A stretch of 26,246 nucleotides of DNA, taken from contig SGPM01000364.1 of assembly GCA_004802725.1 (NCBI GenBank), positions 1 to 26,246 on the forward strand, written 5' to 3'. A program made the position numbers and the translations under genes. Position 1 is the first letter of the stretch. Each line of letters begins with the position of its first letter. This DNA is from Antrodiella citrinella (taxonomy: Eukaryota; Basidiomycota; Agaricomycetes; Polyporales; Steccherinaceae). Under the pieces are notes generated by a model. It worked only from the letters and a program-made list of their open reading frames with translations, was not told where the DNA came from and did no database searches. This document shows positions 20,727 through 26,246 of the stretch, one piece after another.

Positions 20727-23700
20727 TCAGTCCTTTGTTCGTCGTGTCACCGTCGGATAGCAGCTCCTGTTCACGGCCCTGGAAAATTTGCACAGGGCGT
20801 GCTCTAAAATGATACTCCCGTACCCCATCTTGGTTACCTCCTGCTCCGTCAAATGGGATCGGACGTAGTTGTCCAGTCTGGAGACGACGTCCCGCACCTC
20901 CTGCACGGGAACCATACGTTTGTGCAGATTGCTCACCATCTCCAACACGTACAGACCTTTCAATGCGCCTCTATCGAGGTCATGGATCGCGTCTGACAAC
21001 TCCTCGAGAGACGGTGGATCTGCCACTCCCGCGCAAGTCAAGTCCGCCGCTAGTAGGTATTGGTTCAACGGACCGAATGATGGCATAAGGCGTGTATCTG
21101 CTTTCTTGCATCTCTTGATCTGACCATAAAGGTCGGAAAACGTACGTGGACCGTTTCCTTGTGCCATCGTCATGACTGGTGTCCACGTTGCCCGTCCGGA
21201 GGCCTCCCAGAATGATGTCGCGTATTCTAACCTCCGGCGTGTGGGTTGTCCGTACGCGGTAGGATTACAGAAAAATGTGTTGGATTTGTCAGGCCAATAT
21301 GCTCGCTGTGCCGTCAAGAATGTGTTCCACGTAGTCAGGTCGGGGAAGAATGACTGCGATCGTGGACCAGGCGGTGCTTCCTTCAGTGCCCCCGTGGCGT
21401 AAGTAATCCCCCGGAATAGTAGGGCACTGAATATACCCCCTCGCGTCTGCAAATTCCGCTTGTCGGATGCGCCTCCTGGTACGGCAACTCGTCTCCTTGA
21501 CGGTGCCTGCTCTCGAAACGCCAGAAACATGTCGGGGTCGGTTGCAATCATTCGCCGAAGCATAGCAGGACAGGCAGTATCATCTTCCAGGTCAAAAGTG
21601 GCCCACGAGTCTCGAAGAAATTTCACGAAGATAGGTAGCAGATTGGCGGTAGAGGGAGCAGGTCTTGGACGCGAGGGGCCTGTATCGTCTGGATCTCGCG
21701 GACGTTTCTTCCCTCTTGGACCCGCACCAGAGCTATTCTGATTTGTCCCGCTCTGCCGATCGCGATATCCGCTCTGGGAACTGGCACTTGATGCAAAGTC
21801 GGTGTACATGGTCTGTAGCGTAGTTGCCTTTACCAGCTCGCCTGATTTTTCCATTCGTCCTATCACATCTGCTAGCTTTGAGGTGAAGACTGAAAATTCC
21901 GACAGAGAAAGGGCACATTGTCGCCTGATGATATCCGGAGAGTCTGCAAACGAACGTGCTCCTTTTGTGTATACGTCCCACGAGCACGGAAGGAGATGAA
22001 CGCCAGTGCCGAGATGGCGGAGAAGGAGGTCCATGAGTATCGCAGTTGCCATCCAATCACAACTTTGCCGGAGTCCGAGCCATGTAGCCAGCACGCTGGT
22101 AACAACACCCGAACATGCCGCCTTGAACTTTGCTTGGTCCGTCATCCACCCCGGCAGCCTCTCATGCTTGTATAGCGCGATGGGGTGCAGATCCGGAAGG
22201 TAGTCCTTGGATTCCATAGTCCAGGGGCATTCTGTCCGATTGTGTATGTGCTCGCATACTCGGAGACAGACTTTCGTGAGCCAAGCGGAACGATTCAAAC
22301 CGTTGCTGGACGTCATGCATGTGCACGCGGTACCAGTATGGAGACAAACAAAATGACGATGTGAGATGGCCTCGGAGTACTCGCACCACTTGAGAAAGAA
22401 GTGGAGCACACATACATTGGCTAGTATGATGCGCTGGTGACAGATGTTGAGCCACAAACCCAGTTGTTCGGCCTCCTCTGATAGTAGCTCGGCCGACCGC
22501 TGGAATTCGCCTGTTTGAATCACAACAGTTGGATCTAATTTGCTGCTGGATGCCAGTGCCGTGTCTAGACCGTCTAGCGTTTGTACCGCGAGCATGATTT
22601 TGCTGAAGCTCTGGCGACGGCTGAATTCCTGGTCCACCCTTTCCATAGCACGCGTAAATGCTCCCTCTTCTAATTCCATAAGAAATTTGTCCACTGCGCA
22701 CCCGCGGTATATGAGTAAGTTCCTCGTGAATTTGAAAATGTGTCTTACCGTGGCTCGTTGTTCCGGATCGTCGCCTCGGCAGTGTGTCCAGTATCATACG
22801 ATCAACTGTGTGTTTGGAGTTTGTGTGTAAGCAAATGTGAGTGAATAGACTAGAGTAGAGTATCGTACCAACGTCCTGATCGTTGTACCCACTGCCGTCG
22901 GACTCGTTGTCTTCTCCTTCTGGCTGGTTGCTTAGACCTGAGAAGCGTGAGTATGGCATCCGATGTACGCGCTGCATTCGGGGCTTACCCTGTCTGGTGA
23001 CCGGTTGTCGAATCATCTCGTTCTTGTCAGTCAATGAGGGCGAGGAGGGTCGCAATGCGCCCGCGGGTTCGTTCTGGCTCCATCTACTTGATGTTTCGTC
23101 TAATCGAGTAAATAAATATCTTAAGCAGAGTTGAGAATGACCTGTGCCTACCATCGTAGTTGTCGTCAGAGTAGTCGTGCGTTGCGCGGTGAAGAGCCGG
23201 GGCCGTGTCCGCACTACCTTGAGTCGCGTTCTCTAAGTAATGCGAAGTGAACGCAAACTGCAAGCCTCGAGTGTCTTTTCCTCGAGGTTCTAGTCATGCC
23301 GTTGAGATTTGAGCGAAGACGGGGGGAGCAGTAACGCACTGTTTTGCAATCCATCCTTCTTTCTGGAGCCGCTGGTACGTTGGCCGGGTCGCGCTATAAC
23401 AGAGCATTGATGAAAGTTTCGGAGCCTCTATGATGATAAGACTTACATTTTTGTATATTATGTACAGTCTCCTCTCCAAATTCAGAGTCGCTGATCCTGA
23501 ACGACGAGTCTTCGTTGATCCCCTTGAGTGCGATCTCTGGTATGGCACCTGCGTGCGGTTCGTGTAGCCGTTTAATGAACTCGCGAAAACTTTCAGCGCG
23601 CATTGGGAATAGATTGGCCTCGCGATAGATAGCTGGTCTGTCTGACGATGGTACAGTCATGTTGACTGTTGTGGCTTCTCCGAGAGGCAACGTCTGCGGG

Positions 23701-25960
23701 GCGTAAGTCCATTTGTCCGCGCAGACGTTATCTTGATTGTCAATAGTAGCCGTGATGCAAGTCATGAACTTGTCGACATCGAGTTGGATGTTTTTCGTGG
23801 GTAATTGAAGCAGTAGATTCAGATTGTGTAGTAGAAGTGATCGTACACAGTGATTGAAATGGTCGCGTTCTTCCATTATAGAACTACCATCCGCAAACAT
23901 TGTGGCGTGTGTCGACTGCGGAACGGGAGGTCTTAAATAAATCGTATTCATAAGCAGTCGTTTAGTTGTCTCGGAAGTCGTACAGGCTCACCTTCCATAA
24001 TAAAAATCTGATGGTACGCTCACAGTTTCGCCCTTGACATTGGAGGTGGCCATTGGTGTACGGACGACGCCAGTTACGATAGGAGCAGATGGGTAGCATA
24101 TGACAACGCAGCGATAGGCAGATGCATCGACTGTGAGTTCCCCGGGAGGAGCCAGTGGCGGAGTACCTCCGTGACGAAGACGTCCCGTGAAATATACCTG
24201 GTCGATGACGTCCAATCGAATGTATACTCCGAGTCCCAGAAGATGGAACCTTCCGGCCTCGTACTCGTCCGGTACGTCGCAGCAAGTTACCATGCATGAA
24301 TATCCCCCCGCGAGATCGTATCCGTCCGTGTGACTGCCACCGAACACACCCATTTCTCCCTCCAGACTTTGATCTGTGTATACGGTGAGCGCAATTCTGA
24401 GTCATGAAATGGAAGACGTACCAGAGGTATTCAAAACGGCGGTGGCGATGTTGACTTGAACGGCCGGCCAAAATAGGTTCGCGTGGTCGCCTATCCTTGC
24501 CATGTTAACGGCTTCCGCTCTTTTGGTCAACATTTCTTCAACGTACAGCGGGACCTCCTTGAAGCCGTTTGTGGCGCATCTGACCGCCGCCTGGGAGTTT
24601 TATCAGAGCACATCGACGTTCATTCGGGATTGACACGCACCTTCATGAAATCAGCTCTCATGTCTGTTCTCGCGTCGCTTGCCCCACCGACCACCTTCGA
24701 GTTTGCGTTTGGTGCACAGATTGTGGTTGGTTTCTCGTATGTCAAACCTAGTGGATAACATCTTGTACCCTCGGCGACGGCCTTCAGCAATTTTCTGTCG
24801 GAGCATAACTCCAGCGGAATACTCCCGCGTGTATTACCTCGATCCTCCCTGGGCCCTAACATCTTATCTCTTTCGATTTGTAGCGCGGCATTCAATACAT
24901 AGCCTTTTACGGTCCTGTTCCTTAAATCAGATGACTGTTGTCTTCTCGACGAGTCTCGGACCACATACCTTTGGGGTACAAACATCTGCAACACGTCCTT
25001 CGTAGCGTCGTGTACTTCCCCCAATTCTCCTTCTCCAAATTTGCGACACATTACCCAGTCTCCGTGGGTGAGTTCCATTAGACCTGTGTCAACGATGAGC
25101 AAGCCATTTGATCGGAGTGCAAGAGGTCGTACCCATGGAAGCAATGGCGTTCACGTCGCCTTTGGGAATGTCCGCAATCAGGGAGCAGTCCAGCGCGTTC
25201 TGGAGACCTAAGCGACTGGTGTCCAAAACGTACACGTAAGTCGATCCTTCTACTGGTTTGTCTCGTTGTAGCGGATGTACATCCCCCCGAGCACCTCCGA
25301 TGTATCGGTACATCGGAGGGAGGTATGTTGGTCGACCGGATATTTCCACCAGGACCAGGTCCTGGAAGAGGTTGCTGTGACGGGTACTGTCGTGGAATGT
25401 GGGCCACACCGGGCGAACGGGTGTGTTAGGCAACAAATTGGAAAGACCTGGGAGACGTGAATGGGAGGAGTTTCGGACAGATCTCCTCGGCGTGTTTGTG
25501 GGACGATCGACTCCCTTTCCTTTGTCTCGAGCGGTCCTTCTGGGCGGTCCTTTCTCGCCTCCTGTGGATTATCAGTCGAATTCAATTGACAGTTGTACGC
25601 CGTACGTACCAGTACCTATGATATCGTTCTTCTCCTTCTCGGTTTGACCCTCCGTGATGTTCACCGCGTTGTTTGGACGTTTAAGAGGGAGCTATATACC
25701 GTATTCCATTGACATATCTTCCTTGAACAAACGATTGAGACGTACTGGAACCATTACGGACGCTTGCGCCTCCTCCACACTCCAGAGGATTGTTTCGCCT
25801 GAAGGCTGTGGAAGATGTGCTACGGACATTTAGCGGTGTTGTTCCTTGTGAGGACAATTGTCCAATATGACTCACCGAGGGGATCAACCGCAGCATCCTC
25901 CCCAAGATCGGTAACCCGGCATGGCATAGTCGTAGATGTTGTCGATTCAGCCATAGCCAT
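20727..25960 (-). CDS. Very large protein: candidate 2OG-Fe(II) dioxygenase fused to a long unknown C-terminal region
   Basis: Fifteen exons add up to exactly 1475 codons including the stop: 25960-25876, 25798-25746, 25691-25610, 25561-25133, 25083-24969, 24920-24641, 24590-24422, 24373-23992, 23931-23466, 23393-23340, 23257-23152, 23099-22989, 22937-22869, 22805-22749 and 22693-20727. All introns are 48-82 nt. Residues 60-110 are Arg/Pro-rich. About 110-400 contain LVLVEISGRPTYLPPMYRYI and LMELTHGDWVMCRKFGEGEL. A double-stranded beta-helix core follows, with His419-x-Asp421, His472 in FTGRLRHGGTPP and Arg492. Residues 820-1474 are helical, with a basic nuclear-targeting-like GKKRPRDPDD at 1147-1156. 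HxD...H...R binds iron and 2-oxoglutarate in this superfamily; the HGG-P context recalls fungal TET/JBP enzymes that oxidise methylcytosine, but the subfamily is inference. An alternative start is Met 26125. The locus could also be two genes (see findings). Confidence 0.65.
24111..24332 (-). other. Putative iron/2-oxoglutarate-binding core of the large protein
   Basis: It spans His419 to Arg492. In order: GGSHTDGYD (first His and Asp), YEAGRFHLLGLGVYIRLD (strand pair typical of the beta-helix), FTGRLRHGGTPPLAPPGE (second His) and YRCVVICYPSAPI (Arg on the last strand). The order and spacing fit the 2OG-Fe(II) dioxygenase superfamily. No other catalytic family I know explains this pattern. Confidence 0.55.
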
Positions 25961-26246
25961 TGCGACGGCGTTGAAGACCAAGGTATGGGTAACCGCCGCC
26001 TTCAAAGAAACCAGTACTCGCCAGGTCCGTCCCGTCGTTCGCCGAATAGGAGGGATCGGTGAGAATGTCCCCGTCCCGCTCGGTTTCCTCCTCGCCCCCT
26101 TCTTATCTCCTCCCTCGACCTTCATCTTTCTTCGTTCACCCCATTACCCAACTTGTCCAAGCGTCTCCTACCTACCGAATTCACCACTCTGGAGGGCGTC
26201 CGAGGGCCGAGCGGAGACCCCGTCCCAATTGCTTCGCTGTTGCCCG
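25961..26246. other. 5' flank of the large gene
   Basis: The open frame of exon 1 extends upstream to an ATG at 26125 (starting MKVEGGDKKGARRKPS), which would add 55 Arg/Lys-rich residues. I prefer 25960 because its context, CGCAATGG, is better and the upstream peptide looks like random GC-rich translation. Nothing else is seen to the window end. Confidence 0.4.

Noticed and set aside
20727..25960. KDZ transposase in the large gene
   Set aside because: The gene has no CxC cysteine cluster or RNase H-like DDE pattern; only the dioxygenase core is recognisable, so the KDZ link stays a hypothesis based on known genomic association.

Overview
The window looks like nuclear DNA of a mushroom-forming basidiomycete (Agaricomycetes). 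Its genes are cut by many 45-90 nt introns with GTRNGT donors and YAG acceptors. Two genes belong to families that are essentially basidiomycete-specific (DUF6535 and DUF6533). There is no prokaryotic organisation and no rRNA, tRNA or CRISPR that I can see. Most products are of unknown function. I built the exon models by hand, from splice signals and reading phase.

Left part (1-5200): the 3' end of a sirtuin-like deacetylase (220-678, minus) is joined directly to a 5' portion of a CE16-type GDSL esterase (676-1538, minus). Both genes are broken at the same point, and the esterase also carries frameshifts. Next come a small minus-strand hypothetical gene (1920-2462) and an intron-rich plus-strand hypothetical gene whose 3' half is well supported (3482-4865).

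Middle part (5200-15900): three minus-strand genes follow each other. They are a 1202-aa DUF6535 membrane protein (5199-8986), a single-exon protein with two C2H2-like fingers (9564-10706), and a 349-aa DUF6533 membrane protein in 12 exons, with micro-exons and one apparent GC-AG intron (11871-13546). The 3' exons of an unrecognised minus-strand gene lie at 13946-14430. After that, about 1.5 kb has no firm gene.

Right part (15900-26246): this half is repeat-rich. A long inverted repeat (arms 15908-16688 and 16997-17778, 308-bp spacer) carries LTR-like TATA signals. It is nearly identical inside and diverged outside, and a cluster of perfect palindromes follows it. Then come two tandem paralogous coiled-coil genes on the plus strand (18084-18627 and 19397-20084). 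Last is a very large minus-strand gene (20727-25960, 15 exons, 1474 codons including the stop after splicing). It joins a candidate 2-oxoglutarate/Fe(II) dioxygenase core (HxD...H...R), possibly of the TET/JBP kind amplified in basidiomycetes, to a long C-terminal region I do not recognise. A choice between two splice donors 19 nt apart would switch this locus between a 727-aa dioxygenase-only protein and the full fusion. This is the most interesting locus in the window.
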